DNA from: Poseidonocella sedimentorum
GTDB lineage: Bacteria; Pseudomonadota; Alphaproteobacteria; Rhodobacterales; Rhodobacteraceae
DNA length: 64,000 bases
Direction: 5' to 3'
Assembly (NCBI RefSeq): GCF_900116005.1
Contig: NZ_FOYI01000004.1
Coordinates: forward strand, 62,001 to 126,000
Below, in pieces: positions 26,347 through 36,721 of this stretch; the first letter of the stretch is position 1; each line of letters starts with the position of its first letter. Made by a program: the position numbers and the translations under genes. The notes beneath the pieces are model-generated. The model ran no database searches. It saw only the letters and a list, made by a program, of their open reading frames with translations, and was not told the origin of the DNA.

Positions 26347-29300
26347 TCAGACAAGCTCGAAGATGTCGTCGGTGACGATGGTGACGTTGTCGGCGGTCAC
26401 ACCTTCGCCGCGCACGTAGATCGCGTCCCGATCACCATCGAGGAAGACGACGACCTGGCTGGAGGTCTCGCGGATCGAGGCGATGGAGGCGCCGTCCTGC
26501 AGCACGATTTCATCAAGCCCGACCTCGAAATCGAGGATCACGTCGCGCTCGCGAATGCCATTGTTCGTTTCGGCGCCGAAGATGAACTGATCGGCCTCTG
26601 CGCCGCCGCTCATCTTGTCATACCGGCCCCCGAGGCTGCGGATGGCATCGGCGCCGTCGGTGCCGACGAGGTTGTCGCTGTCCTCTGTGCCGTCGATCTC
26701 GTTCACGACCTGCTCCGGGGGCGCAAAATCATCCGTGATTATCGTCGTTGTCGACATGGATGATAGCACATCCGCGGTGCCGGCGCTGATGGAAAAGCCG
26801 AAGATCAGGGCTTCATCCGCTTCCACCGTGGTATCGCCGAGAACGCCGACCGAGACGGTCTGCGCCGCAACGCCGTCGCCGAGGCTCAGGCTGCCGGTCA
26901 GCGGGCCGGAGACGTCATCGTCATCGATGTCGCCGGTCAGGGCATAGGTGATATTGATCTCGCCGGTCAGATCGCCGGTCCGGTAGACGGTGAAGAACGC
27001 CTCCGTCACGCCGCCGTCCCCTTCTGCAAGCTCCAGATCGGCGGCATAGACCCCGATCCCGGCGTCCGGGTCCGGCGCGTCGGTCGGTGTGATCCGGCTC
27101 ACCGTTTCGGGGGCGATCGCTTCGGCGCCCGCGATGTAGCCGGTGTTGCCGGTCAGGATGAAGTCCAGCATCGCGGCCTGCTTGAGCACCGGATCGGCGA
27201 TCCCCGCCGTGGCCTCCTCGGCCCGATCCAAAACCTCCTGCGGCAGCTCATCGAGGCGCACCTCGCCGCGCGGGTAGGACGTGTCGGTGTAGTCGGCGGT
27301 GCCGAGCCCGGGGCCGTAGACGAAGAGGCTTTCGGCCTGATCGATGCGCCAGCTGTCCGCATAAGATCCGTAGAGCTGGGCGAAGCTGACCGGTTGTGTC
27401 AGCGCCGTCCCGTCGCGCAGGGCGAGATCATCGGAGGCATCGCCGTTGCCATTGCCCAGAAGCCCGTGCACGTCGCGCCCGTCCAGCACGAAGGCGTTGG
27501 CGTTCAGGAAGCTGTCGAAGATGTCGACCCGAAGCTGTTCACCGTTGCCATAGACAACCGTCAGGGCCTCGCCATCATAGTAGACCATGCCATCGCCCAC
27601 CGCGCGGCCGCCCACCGCCGCCCCGAGCGCCATCGCGACCCCACCGATCATGAGCGTATCGGGTGCCCCGAGATCGAAGGAGAGCGTCACACCGTCAAGC
27701 TCGGTGGCCACGGCCGTGGCATGGGAGGCGTAGTCGCTGCCCGGCACGGGCTGATAGCGGATCTGAATCGACAGCGGGTCTCCGCTTCTGGCTTCGAGGA
27801 GGACGAACTCGCCAACCGCCTGAAAATCATAGCTGAGCCCATCGAAGGTGAAGAGGTGAGGATCCATGGCGCTCGACGCGTCGAGGCCCGGTGGGATTGG
27901 GGGGATCCCGTCGTCATTGCGGATCTCACCGACGGCTTGCCCGCTGCCGATCTCGTAGGAGGACGCGCCCGCGCCCTCGATGCTGATGATCTGCGCCACA
28001 ACGCGCTCGTGGAACTCGTTTTCAAGATCCGCGATCGGGTCGAGCGTGATCGTCTGGGTCGCTTCGCCGGCGGCAAAGCTGACCGTCGCGGTCTGCGGCA
28101 ACCCGCCCGCGATATCGTCTGAAGAGGCCTCGCGCGGCCCGGTCCCGCCAAGGAGCGAGACGGTGACATCGATCGCCTGGCTCAGGTCCGGCCCCTCGCG
28201 GGTCACGGTGAAGATCAGATCCTGGGTGTCCTCCTGCGCCTTGCTGCCGGTGACGTTCACCCGCTGCAGGAAATCATCGTTGACGATCCGGATCAGCGCC
28301 TCGGTCCCGCCCGCGATCTCCGCCGGCACGGCGCCGGTCGAGGTGATGCCTGTGAGGGTCAGCGCAAGACGCTCATTCGCCTCGATCAGGCTGTCCCCGG
28401 CGATCGTCAGCGTGATCTCCGCCTCGGTCTGGCCCGGGGCGAAAACCACCTGCCCGCTGCCGAAACCCGCCGTCAGGTCGGCGGCCGAGCCCGGGTTCGC
28501 CCCGGCGCCCGCGACCGCGAAGTCGACCGTCACTTGCGAGAAGATATCGCCGCTGCGGGTCAGGGTGGCGGTGACGTCGGTGTCGCCGCCCGTGCCCTCG
28601 GGCGCCGAGAAGATAAGCCCGCCGGCACCGTCCAGCGACACGACCGCCGCAACCGGCCCGCCGACCGGTCCGCCCCCGGAGCGGATCGCGCCGGTGTATC
28701 CCGAGCCGTTGACCATCACCGCCTCCGCAACGCCATCGCCGGTGATGTCGATGTAAATCTGCGCCGCGTCGGCCCAGATGTCGGCGCCCAGCAGGGCGCC
28801 CCACCCGTCGGCATAGACCTCGATCGCGTCGCCCGCCTCCAGGTCTGTGATCGTGTCGCCATCGAGATGGCCGATCCAGCCGTAGAAGACATCGGCACCC
28901 GTGCCGCCCGTCAGCGTATCCTGACCCCAGCCACCCGAGAGCCAATCCTCGCCGGCGCGGGTGTCGATGATATCGTCGCCATCGTCGCCCCAGATCCCGT
29001 TCGAGACCGCATCGCCGAAAAGCGCATCGTCCACACGTCCACCAAAGACGCTTTCGATACTGGTGAAGGTCTCGTCGTTGCCGTAGCCGTCCGTCGCGGT
29101 TCCGGCCGCGAGGTCAACGGTGACACTGCCTTGCCCGCCATTCCACCAGTCCCCGGTGAAGCTGATCCGGTCGAACCCTTCGCCGCCATCGTAGCTGTCG
29201 GTCCCGCCGAGGCCGCGGAATTGGTTGTCGCCGGCGTCGCCGCGGAAGACGTCATCCCGCTGTCCGCCCTCGAAAACGTCGATGTTGGCAAAGCTCGTGG

Positions 29301-32300
29301 TGCCGTAGCCGGTCAGCGTGGCCGTCCCGGCGGCGATGTCGAATACCACGCCGTCGCGAAGTGCGTCCTCCCCGAGCGCGGCGTTCCGATCGATCTCGCG
29401 GTAGCTGAGGCGATCTTCCCCGTCGCGCCCGTCAACGCTGTCATCGCCGACAGTGGCCTGAAACTCCTCGTCCCCGGCGCCGCCGAGGAGGACATCGTCG
29501 CCAAAACTGCCCCGCAGGCCGGTCACCGCGCTGAAGGTATCGGCCGCGCCGCCCTGTTTCGCCGCCGTCCCGGCTTGAAGATCGACCGTCACGCCCTGAT
29601 CGAGTTGCTCGTAGGACAAAAAGAGGTCGGAGCCGCCATCGACGATCACGGTGTTGTCGCCAAGCTCCATCTCGATGAAGGCATACTGGCCGTAGACGTA
29701 GATGGTATCGTCGCCCGCGCCGGTCGCGGCCCCGTCGTTTTCACCGCGCAGGTGGATCGTGTCGTTGCCTTCGCCGCCATCGGCCCAGTTGTCGGAGCCG
29801 CCCACCGTATCGATGTAATCATCGCCGCCTTCGCCCCGAAGATGGTTGCGCTGGTGGTTCCCGAGGATCGTGTCGCCGAACTCACGGGTGCCTTCGATTC
29901 TTTCGATACTGACGAGCGTGTCCGTGTCGCCCCATGCGTCTGTGGCGATGCCGGTCGCAAGGTTGACCGTCACACCCTGAAAGGCGCCGTCCTCGGAGCG
30001 CGCGCCCTTGTAGTCGACCTCGTCCTCGTCACCCGCACCACCATCGAAGTAGTCATCGCCGGCCAGGCCGCGGAACTCGTCGCTTCCCTCCGCACCGATG
30101 AAGGTATCGGCAAACATGGTCCCCTCGATAAGCTCGATTCCGGTGAAGGTATCCGTGGCCCCGGACCCGTCCTCCACCGTGCCGTCAGAGGCATTCGAAT
30201 AGGTCGCCACAATCCCGTTGGTGATGGCGTCGTCGAAGGCATAGGACAGTTCGTCCTCGCTGCCGTTCTCGCCCGGGACGTCGCCGCCGATGATCGTGTC
30301 GGCCCCGGCGCCGGGGCGGAAATAGTCGCCGCCGTCTCCGCCGTCGAGTAGGTCGTCGCCCTCGCCGCCCTCAAGACGATCGTCCCCGCCAAGCCCGAAC
30401 AACGTGTCATTCCCGCCCTCGCCTTCGAGGTCATTGTCGCCATCATCGGCGGTGATCTCATCGGCAAACTCGGTGCCGCGCACGCGCTCGATTCCGGTGA
30501 ACGTATCGGTATCGCCGGCCCAATCAATGGCCGTGCCTTGCCCCAGACCGGAAAAGGTCACCGTGACCCCACTGTCGGCATCGTCGTGGCGATAGACGAG
30601 GGTATCGCCGCTCGATCCCTCCGGCTGACCGCCGCCGATGATGGTATCTGTCCCCGCCCCGGGCTGCAGGTAGTCACTGCCCTCGCTCCCGATGAGCATG
30701 TCGTCACCGTCACCCCCGGAGAGATCGTCACCGGTCAGCCAGTCTTCCGAGACCTCGGTGTTGGCCACGGCGATCAGCGTGTCATCGCCGTCATCTCCAG
30801 CAAGCCAGTTGCTGTTAGTATCGCCCGTGATCGTATCGGCGAACTCTGTGCCGCGAACCTGTTCGATGCCGATAAGTGTATCCGTATCGCCAAACCCATC
30901 GGTCGCGGTGCCCGCTGCCAGATCGACCGTGACGCCGGACCCGCCGCCATGCTCGATATCATCGTCATAACTGACACGGTCCTCGTCGCCGTCGCCACCA
31001 TCGAGGATGTCATCCCCGGCGCCACCGATCAGGAAATCCCGACCCTCGCGGCCATAAAGAAAGTCATCGCCGCCCCGGCCATCGAGGGCGTTGTCCCCAT
31101 CGTCGCCGGAAATCGTGTCAGCACTGTCTGTCCCCGGACGTTTTCGATGCCGATCAGCGTATCGGTATCGCCAAACCCATCGGTCGCGGTGCCCGCTGCC
31201 AGATCGACCGTGACGCCGGACCCGCCGCCATGCTCGATATCATCGTCATAGCTGACACGGTCCTCGTCGCCGTCTCCGCCGTCGAGGATGTCATCCCCGG
31301 CGCCACCGATCAGGAAATCCCGACCCTCGCGGCCATAAAGAAAGTCATTCCCGCCCCGGCCATCGAGGGTGTTGTCCCCATCGTCGCCGGAAATCGTGTC
31401 GGCACTGTCTGTCCCCCGGACGTCTTCGATGCCGATCAGCGTATCGGTATCGCCAAACCCATCGGTCGCGATGCCCGCTGCCAGATCGACCGTGACGCCG
31501 GATCCGCCGCCCTGCTCGATATCATCGTCATAGCGCGCCTCATCGCGATCGCCTGCGCCGCCGTCGAGAGTGTCATCGCCCGCGCCGCCGAAGAGGTCGT
31601 CTCGTCCGCCGCCTGCGATCAGGGTGTCGTCGCCGGCAAACCCCATGATGCCATTGTCGCCGTCGCCGGTTGTGATCGTGTCGTCCTGCTGGGTGCCCTG
31701 GATCTCCTCGATGCCAAAGAACGTGTCGGTGCCGCCCCAAGGATCGGTCGCGAAGCCGCTGCCGATGCCAGTGAACAGGACGGTGACACCGGTTTCGGAT
31801 CCGGTGTAGATGTCCTCGAAGTCGATCAGATCGCCCTCGCCCATCGATCCGACATAGGTGTCATCGCCGGGACCCGCGACGAAATGGTTCCCCACGTCGG
31901 TGTCGCCCTGAAAGGCGACCACGAGATCGTCGCCCCATTCATCGAAGGTATAGGTCCCGTCCGGGTTGTAGCCGAGGTAGATTTCGTCGTCATAGTTGGT
32001 GCCGTGGAAGTTCTCCATGCCGATGAGGGTGTCGGTGCCGAAACCGCGCTTGTCAGTGGTGAAGGCGGCAACGCCGTTCTGTTCGCTGGCGGTGTTGTTG
32101 ATGGTGATGCCGTTGGTGAAGATGTCGAACCAACCATAAATGGCCACATCACTGTCATCGCCGCCGTCGAGAATGTCATCGCCCAGCGTCGGCGCAAGAA
32201 AGTCGAAGCCGGCGAACCCGAAGTACCGGTCGTTCTCATCTGTACCGACGATCGAAGCCTCGTACTGATCGTCGCCGCTTGTTCCAAATCTGTCAGCCAT
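26347..32300 (-). CDS. Giant RTX/Calx-beta/VWD calcium-binding protein, split by a frameshift
   Basis: This secreted-type protein would be ~1,984 aa if one base is restored at 31132-31135. The frame from 32300 (MADRFGTSGDD) runs to the break, and a second frame continues to 26347; total length plus one base is exactly divisible by three. It contains arrays of GGxGxDxLxGG calcium-binding nonapeptides, three Calx-beta-like repeats (segments ending in IVNDDF, IRNDDG and ITDDF), a von Willebrand D-type domain after the second (MDPHLFTFDGLSYDF), and a typical RTX C-terminus (FIFGAETNNG, DVILDFEVGLDEIVL). I chose 32300 for its GGGGG site eight bases upstream; 32306 is an alternative. A type I secretion substrate is inferred. 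Whether the break is real or a sequencing error is open. Confidence 0.87.
30890..31452 (-). repeat. Near-identical 282-bp tandem repeats inside the RTX gene
   Basis: Two copies (30890-31170, 281 bp; 31171-31452, 282 bp) encode the same 94-residue block, containing YDDDIEHGGGSGVTVDLAAG and DTDTLIGIE. A more divergent third copy follows toward 31735. The first copy is one base short, which is the frameshift. Confidence 0.88.
31132..31135. other. Single-base deletion (frameshift) in the RTX gene
   Basis: The plus strand has four C here, whereas the sister repeat has five C at the matching place (31413-31417). Upstream of it the reading frame gives IGIENVRG and then garbage; adding one base restores VRGTDSADTISGDDGD. 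Confidence 0.88.
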
Positions 32301-32356
32301 GGTCATATCCCCCGGATCAAATCCGTTAACGATTCGTAAACGAGGGTGAACCAACG

Positions 32357-32378
32357 CCCGTTAGCGCGGCGTTATTTG
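32357..32378 (-). promoter_or_regulatory. Second copy of the 11-bp direct-repeat motif
   Basis: CCGTTAGCGCGGCGTTATT (32358-32376) matches the site at 25514-25532 at 17 of 19 positions. It lies 56 bp upstream of the RTX start, a placement similar to the first site. Confidence 0.45.
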
Positions 32379-32520
32379 GCGAAAAGTCCCGATAAGTGTT
32401 TGAAAAAGGGGGAGCTTCATTGAGGAACAGCCGCGAGGACGCGGGTTTCCCCGAGGTTTTGAGCGTGCACGGCAGGGGCCCCGGGCGGACGACAGACCGC
32501 GCCGGGGTCGGGTCAAAAGC

Positions 32521-32877
32521 CTAGTTCGCGGGGACGGTCCGGCCCGCGGCCTCGTCATAGGCGCGTAGCGCCTCGGCCCCGTAGACGGAGGCCGGACCGC
32601 CTCCCATCAGGATCGCGACGCCGATCATCTCGGACACTTCCTGCCGCGTGGCACCCGCCTCCAGGACGGCTTGGGAATGATGCGCGATGCAGCCATCGCA
32701 GCGGACGGAAATCGCGATGCCGAAGGCGATGAGCTCCTTGGTTTTGGTCGACAGCGCGCCCTCCGCTGTCGCCTCCCGCACCAGCCGCCCGAAGGAGCCC
32801 GTCGTATCGGGAATCTCTTCGGCGAGTTTCGCGTAGCCGGAATGATATTCGCTGGCGATAACCGCGTAGTCTTTCAT
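32521..32877 (-). CDS. AhpD-like carboxymuconolactone decarboxylase-family protein
   Basis: This 118-aa protein has the AhpD-type motif CDGCIAHHSQAVLEAGA with the CxxC pair and following histidine that carry out peroxidatic or thiol redox chemistry. AAGGAG lies seven bases before the ATG at 32877; a longer frame upstream is not supported. It is 37 bp after the bacterioferritin gene. Together they suggest a small peroxide/iron stress unit. The exact activity (alkylhydroperoxidase or decarboxylase) cannot be told. Confidence 0.88.
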   Translation of the reverse strand: MKDYAVIASEYHSGYAKLAEEIPDTTGSFGRLVREATAEGALSTKTKELIAFGIAISVRCDGCIAHHSQAVLEAGATRQEVSEMIGVAILMGGGPASVYGAEALRAYDEAAGRTVPAN

Positions 32878-32914
32878 CTCGAAGCTCCTTTTGCCGGGCG
32901 TCTTTGCCCATGGT

Positions 32915-33397
32915 TTACTCGGCCGCGGGCGGGCCGATCTGCATCGCGGTGAAGGCGGGCTCGCCCATACGGCGCATGAGCGACAGTTGCAGATCGAGCC
33001 AGGCCATATGGCCCTCCTCATCCATCGCGGTGCGCTCGAAAATGACGCGCGTGCCGATGTCGTTGGCCTCGTCCGCTTCCCGCGCCGCCTGCGAATAAAA
33101 CCTGATCGCGTCTTTCTCGTCGGCCAGATCGGCCTCGAACATGTCCTGCAAGGACTGCGCCGGTGTCGGGGTTTTCGCCGGTTTCATTTCCGGTGTGCCG
33201 CCGAGGAAGATCATCCTCCGCGCGTAGTCTTCCGCATGGCCAAGCTCTTCGAGCATTTCGGCACGCATCTTTTCGGCCAGCTTGTCCAGCCCCCAATCCT
33301 CGGTCGTCAGGATGTGCAGGAGGTATTGGGTGACCGCGGCGAGTTCCATCGACACGGCCGTCTGGAGGTTGGCAAGCGTTTTGTCGGTGTCAGTCAT
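32915..33397 (-). CDS. bfr: Bacterioferritin-type ferritin
   Basis: This 160-aa four-helix ferritin-like protein aligns by eye with bacterioferritin along its whole length: ELAAVTQYLLH, DWGLDKLAEKMR, EELGHAEDY, and EEGHMAWLDLQL near the end. The diiron ligands Glu, Glu-x2-His and Glu-x2-His are present. The heme-ligand methionine of classical Bfr (EMKHA) is replaced by leucine (ELGHA), so a heme-free form is likely. AAGGAG lies upstream of the ATG. It stores iron or detoxifies peroxide in the cytoplasm. Confidence 0.85.
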   Translation of the reverse strand: MTDTDKTLANLQTAVSMELAAVTQYLLHILTTEDWGLDKLAEKMRAEMLEELGHAEDYARRMIFLGGTPEMKPAKTPTPAQSLQDMFEADLADEKDAIRFYSQAAREADEANDIGTRVIFERTAMDEEGHMAWLDLQLSLMRRMGEPAFTAMQIGPPAAE

Positions 33398-33450
33398 GAC
33401 TCACTCGGCTCCTTGCTGTTCATGTTGCTCCCGTCGCGGCGATCCGCGCG

Positions 33451-34026
33451 CTACTCGCTCCAGGGGTGTACGTGGACATCCCGGCCCGAATGGCCCTTCA
33501 GGATCCTGACCGCCAGGGCTTCCTTCTCCGCGTTGACTGTCCGGACCCAAAGCAGAATGCCGCCATTCCGGATCTGATCCGTGTAGTAATCCTTGTGGTG
33601 TTGACCGGCGCGTCGCGCCAGCACCGTGCCGACGACGGCCGCCGGGCCGCCCCCGATCGCAATCGCGGCGATCGAGGCCGCGAGGGTTGACAGCGGCGTC
33701 AGCATGGCCGCCATCGCGATGGAGGAGCCGAGAAAGAAGAACCCGCCCGCGATCGCGCCCTCCAGCTCGCCGATCGCCTCTTCGGAGACGAAGGCGGCGC
33801 GCGGCGCATCGGGGTTGTCCTCAAGATCCTCGGCGCGCCAGAAGGCCGACCCGAGTTTCTCTTCCATCGCGTGTTTGCTGCCGAGCAAGCTGATGTCGGC
33901 GCGGCTGAACCCGGCCATGCGCAAATCGTAGATCGCCTTTTGCAAGGTCTCGAACTTGTCAAACACCCCGACCGCCTCGGGGACGTCGATGTAGGTGGTG
34001 CGATGGGCGGTTGTCTGGGTGGTCAC
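33451..34026 (-). CDS. Stress-type membrane protein of unknown function
   Basis: This 191-aa protein has a soluble N-terminal domain (VFDKFETLQKAIYDLRMAGFSRADISLL) that resembles the flavodoxin-like or DUF1269-type small domain used to perceive stress. Two Gly/Ala-rich membrane segments follow (~95-150; GGFFFLGSSIAMAAM and AIAIGGGPAAVVGTVLA), then a short C-terminal domain. I chose the GTG at 34026 because AGGAGG lies six bases upstream. The family function is unknown; its position beside bacterioferritin and AhpD suggests envelope stress. Confidence 0.72.
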   Translation of the reverse strand: MTTQTTAHRTTYIDVPEAVGVFDKFETLQKAIYDLRMAGFSRADISLLGSKHAMEEKLGSAFWRAEDLEDNPDAPRAAFVSEEAIGELEGAIAGGFFFLGSSIAMAAMLTPLSTLAASIAAIAIGGGPAAVVGTVLARRAGQHHKDYYTDQIRNGGILLWVRTVNAEKEALAVRILKGHSGRDVHVHPWSE

Positions 34027-34141
34027 GGTCGGCCTCCTGGCTGTCGGGGGCAGAATAGCCGGTGGCCGGGCCGCCAGATTGACCTTTGTCAATCCAGCGA
34101 TAACTCTGGGCGGCCGCGCCCGCCCCGGCTGATGCGGGGCC

Positions 34142-34186
34142 GAAAAAAATGGCTCCTGCGGCTGGACGGGGCCCGCCGCAGGCGCC
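34142..34186 (-). terminator. Rho-independent terminator of the betaine operon
   Basis: On the minus strand GGCGCCTGCGGC pairs with GCCGCAGGAGCC (one mismatch) and is followed by a run of seven T. It starts 18 bp after the proX stop, as expected for the end of the operon. Confidence 0.85.
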
Positions 34187-34203
34187 TTGTGCTCAGCAGA
34201 TCC

Positions 34204-35160
34204 CTACTTGATCCACTCGTTCACGATATCCATGTTCTCGGCGACCCATTCCTCGGCCACATCCTGCGGATCGCGCCCATCGCGGCCGATCTCCAGAATC
34301 CAGCCGTTCACCGTCGCGGGGTCCATCGACAGCTGGCTGAGGAATTTCGCAACCGGCGGGTTCCGCTCTTCGAGGGAAAGCGAGTAGGCGACGTAGATTT
34401 CCGCGTTGCTGGAGGCGCAGCTGAAGCTGGAGGCCTCGAGCCAGTCTTCCGCATCCAGATCGACATTCTCGCAGCCCTCGGTCCGGGCCGGCTCCTCGAT
34501 GGGCGTGATGTCATAGGCCGCGTGGACCCATTCCGGTGTCCAGTAGTAGAACAGCAGCGGCTTTTCGCGCTGGATGGAGCTTTCGAGCAGCGCCTTGAAC
34601 GTCGCATCGGGAAGGACTTCCGCTTCCCACAGGTCCGACAGGCCATAGCTCTCGAACTTGATCTGCCAGGTCTTGGTCGAGGCCCAACCGGCATCCCCGG
34701 CCCAGTATTCGCCGAGCCCGTCCCCGTCCTTGTCGAACATCGCCGCGATTTCGGGATCGCGCAGGTCCTCGATGGATGTGACGCGGTCGGCCATGTAGCT
34801 GGGCACGTACATCCGCTGCGTGCCCTCGTAGGGGATATTGGCGCCGACGGTCTGGGCGCCATCGATGTAGGTGTCCCAGATGTTCTGGCGGTTGGGCATC
34901 CAGAGGTCGGAGTAGACGTCAACGGAGCCGTCGCCCTTGTCCATGCCCGCGGCGATGACATTGCCGTCCGAGAGGCCCTCGACGATCTCGGCCTCCGAGT
35001 CGAGCGGCCCGTCGATCACGGCCTTGATGACGTAGCCGATGGCGCGCGCGCCGGTCCAGGTCAGATCGCCGATCTTGACGCTGGCATCCTGAGCCGCGAC
35101 GGACGAGGCGGTCATGGCGAGCGCCGCGGTCCCGCCCAGCAAATGGTGTGTCAGTTTCAT
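34204..35160 (-). CDS. proX: Betaine/choline-type ABC transporter substrate-binding protein
   Basis: This 318-aa periplasmic protein has a signal peptide (~1-23, cleaved at VAA-QD) and an OpuAC fold. Aromatic residues for a quaternary amine cage are present (DLTWTGARAIGY, DLWMPN, YYWTPEWVH). The Cys-containing CENVDL and SCASS segments resemble choline/betaine-binding proteins with a disulfide. It is the last gene of the operon, followed by a strong terminator. Betaine, choline or a related compound is the likely ligand. Confidence 0.88.
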   Translation of the reverse strand: MKLTHHLLGGTAALAMTASSVAAQDASVKIGDLTWTGARAIGYVIKAVIDGPLDSEAEIVEGLSDGNVIAAGMDKGDGSVDVYSDLWMPNRQNIWDTYIDGAQTVGANIPYEGTQRMYVPSYMADRVTSIEDLRDPEIAAMFDKDGDGLGEYWAGDAGWASTKTWQIKFESYGLSDLWEAEVLPDATFKALLESSIQREKPLLFYYWTPEWVHAAYDITPIEEPARTEGCENVDLDAEDWLEASSFSCASSNAEIYVAYSLSLEERNPPVAKFLSQLSMDPATVNGWILEIGRDGRDPQDVAEEWVAENMDIVNEWIK

Positions 35161-35182
35161 TTCGTTCTCTCCTGTTGGTTTT

Positions 35183-36718
35183 TCAGGTCTTGTTGCTGGC
35201 GCGCTGAACGACCTTGTCGATCATCATCGCCAGAAGCGCGATCCCGGCGCCGGCGAGGATGCCGCGCCCGGTTTCGGTGTTTTCCAGGGCCTCGGTGACG
35301 ATATAGCCCATGCCGCCCGCGCCGATCAGCGCCGCGATCACGACCATCGACAGGCTCATCATCACGACCTGGTTGATCCCGGCCATGATCGACGGCATCG
35401 CCAGAGGCAGCTCGACCTTGGTCAGAAGCTGGCGCGGGTTCGCGCCGAAGGCCAAGGCCGCCTCCTTGGTGGTTTCGGGCACCTGCTGAAGGCCGAGAGC
35501 CGTCAGGCGCACCATCGGCGGCATCGCGAAGATCACCGTCGCGAGGATGCCCGGGGGCTTGCCGATGGAGAAAAAGGCGATTGCCGGGAGCAGGTAGACG
35601 AAGGACGGGATCGTCTGCATCACGTCGAGCACCGGGGTGAATATCGCGCGCCCGCGCTCGGATTTGCCGACCCAGATGCCAAGCGGCAAGCCCGCGACCA
35701 CGCAGATGATCGAGGCCGCCGCCACGAGCGAGAGCGTGTCCATCGCGGCCTGCCAGAAGCCGAAGATGGCGAGATAGAACAGCGAGACCCCGACGAAAAC
35801 GGCGATGCGCGTGCCCGCCGCCGCATAGGCCGCGAAGGTCAGAACGCCCATGGCGATCATCCACGGCGTGCCCACGAAAACCGCGCTGATCGCGTTGAGC
35901 ATGACCCGCAGGAAGACCGTGATGCCGTCAAAAAACACCCCGTAGAAGACGGTGAGATAGCCGATGCCGTTGTCGATCTTGTCGGCCACGAAGGTGCTCA
36001 GCGTCACCGGCGGCGCGCCCTCGCGCGCCGGGGTCCGCAAGACCGTCCGCTCGCCGTTGTCGTCGCGCGGGTAGGTCACCTTGTCGGGGCGGTCAATCCA
36101 GATCAACGTCGGGAATTCGCCGATCATGAAACAGTCGAATTTCGCCTTGAACGGCACCTCTTCGCCCGCGGCGATGGCGCGATCCTGGCGGATGCAGGAG
36201 CGTTCATCGGGGGCGAACTGGCTGCTGCGATAGAGCATCAGCGGCACGATCAGGAGCACGATCAGCCCCGCCATCCCAAGACGCGACAGGCTGAACCCGC
36301 TCGGCGTCGCGCGGTCGATCCGCCATTTGCTGTATTGCTTCACATAGAGCCGGTCCGCAAGCCAGCCGAACAACAGTCGCCCTAGGACGAAAACGACAAG
36401 CGCCGAGATGATATGCCCCTGCGCCCAGGTCTCGTAGCGGTTGACGAGAAACTCCTTGTCCGCGTTCTCGATCGCCGCCCCGGCGTATTTGAAATAGAGC
36501 GAGAGGTTCACCAGCGCGATCAGGTCGATGACGAACCCGATCAGAAACAGCGTCCAGTTGGCGCGCAGCGCGGCCCATATGAAACTGCCGAACAAGGCCG
36601 CGGTATTGATGTGAAACCGCCCGAGGGCGGACTTCTGGATCTTGAGGAACACATCCGCGTAGTAGGCGCCGTTGGTCTCGGCGAACTCAGCGAATGGCGT
36701 TTCGGTTGGAGTTGTCAT
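35183..36718 (-). CDS. proW: Betaine/choline-type ABC transporter permease with long N-terminal extension
   Basis: This is a 511-aa inner-membrane permease, much longer than the usual ~280-350 aa ProW. The C-terminal ~290 residues are the BPD_transp_1 permease with the EAA-loop (EAALAFGANPRQLLTKVELPLAMPSI) that contacts the ATPase. The N-terminal ~200 residues have several extra membrane spans and a DUF2628-like start (YYADVFLKIQKSALGRFHIN, FGSFIWAALRANW). A Cys-containing periplasmic loop lies between them. It is three bases after proV. Confidence 0.88.
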   Translation of the reverse strand: MTTPTETPFAEFAETNGAYYADVFLKIQKSALGRFHINTAALFGSFIWAALRANWTLFLIGFVIDLIALVNLSLYFKYAGAAIENADKEFLVNRYETWAQGHIISALVVFVLGRLLFGWLADRLYVKQYSKWRIDRATPSGFSLSRLGMAGLIVLLIVPLMLYRSSQFAPDERSCIRQDRAIAAGEEVPFKAKFDCFMIGEFPTLIWIDRPDKVTYPRDDNGERTVLRTPAREGAPPVTLSTFVADKIDNGIGYLTVFYGVFFDGITVFLRVMLNAISAVFVGTPWMIAMGVLTFAAYAAAGTRIAVFVGVSLFYLAIFGFWQAAMDTLSLVAAASIICVVAGLPLGIWVGKSERGRAIFTPVLDVMQTIPSFVYLLPAIAFFSIGKPPGILATVIFAMPPMVRLTALGLQQVPETTKEAALAFGANPRQLLTKVELPLAMPSIMAGINQVVMMSLSMVVIAALIGAGGMGYIVTEALENTETGRGILAGAGIALLAMMIDKVVQRASNKT

Positions 36719-36721
36719 TGC

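Noticed and set aside
28534-30351. 605-aa plus-strand frame
   Set aside because: It is antisense to RTX repeats, and its repeats are the complement of the nonapeptide array.
28700-32300. Regular repeats suggesting a CRISPR array
   Set aside because: The period and coding match RTX calcium-binding repeats; there are no constant spacers and no cas genes.
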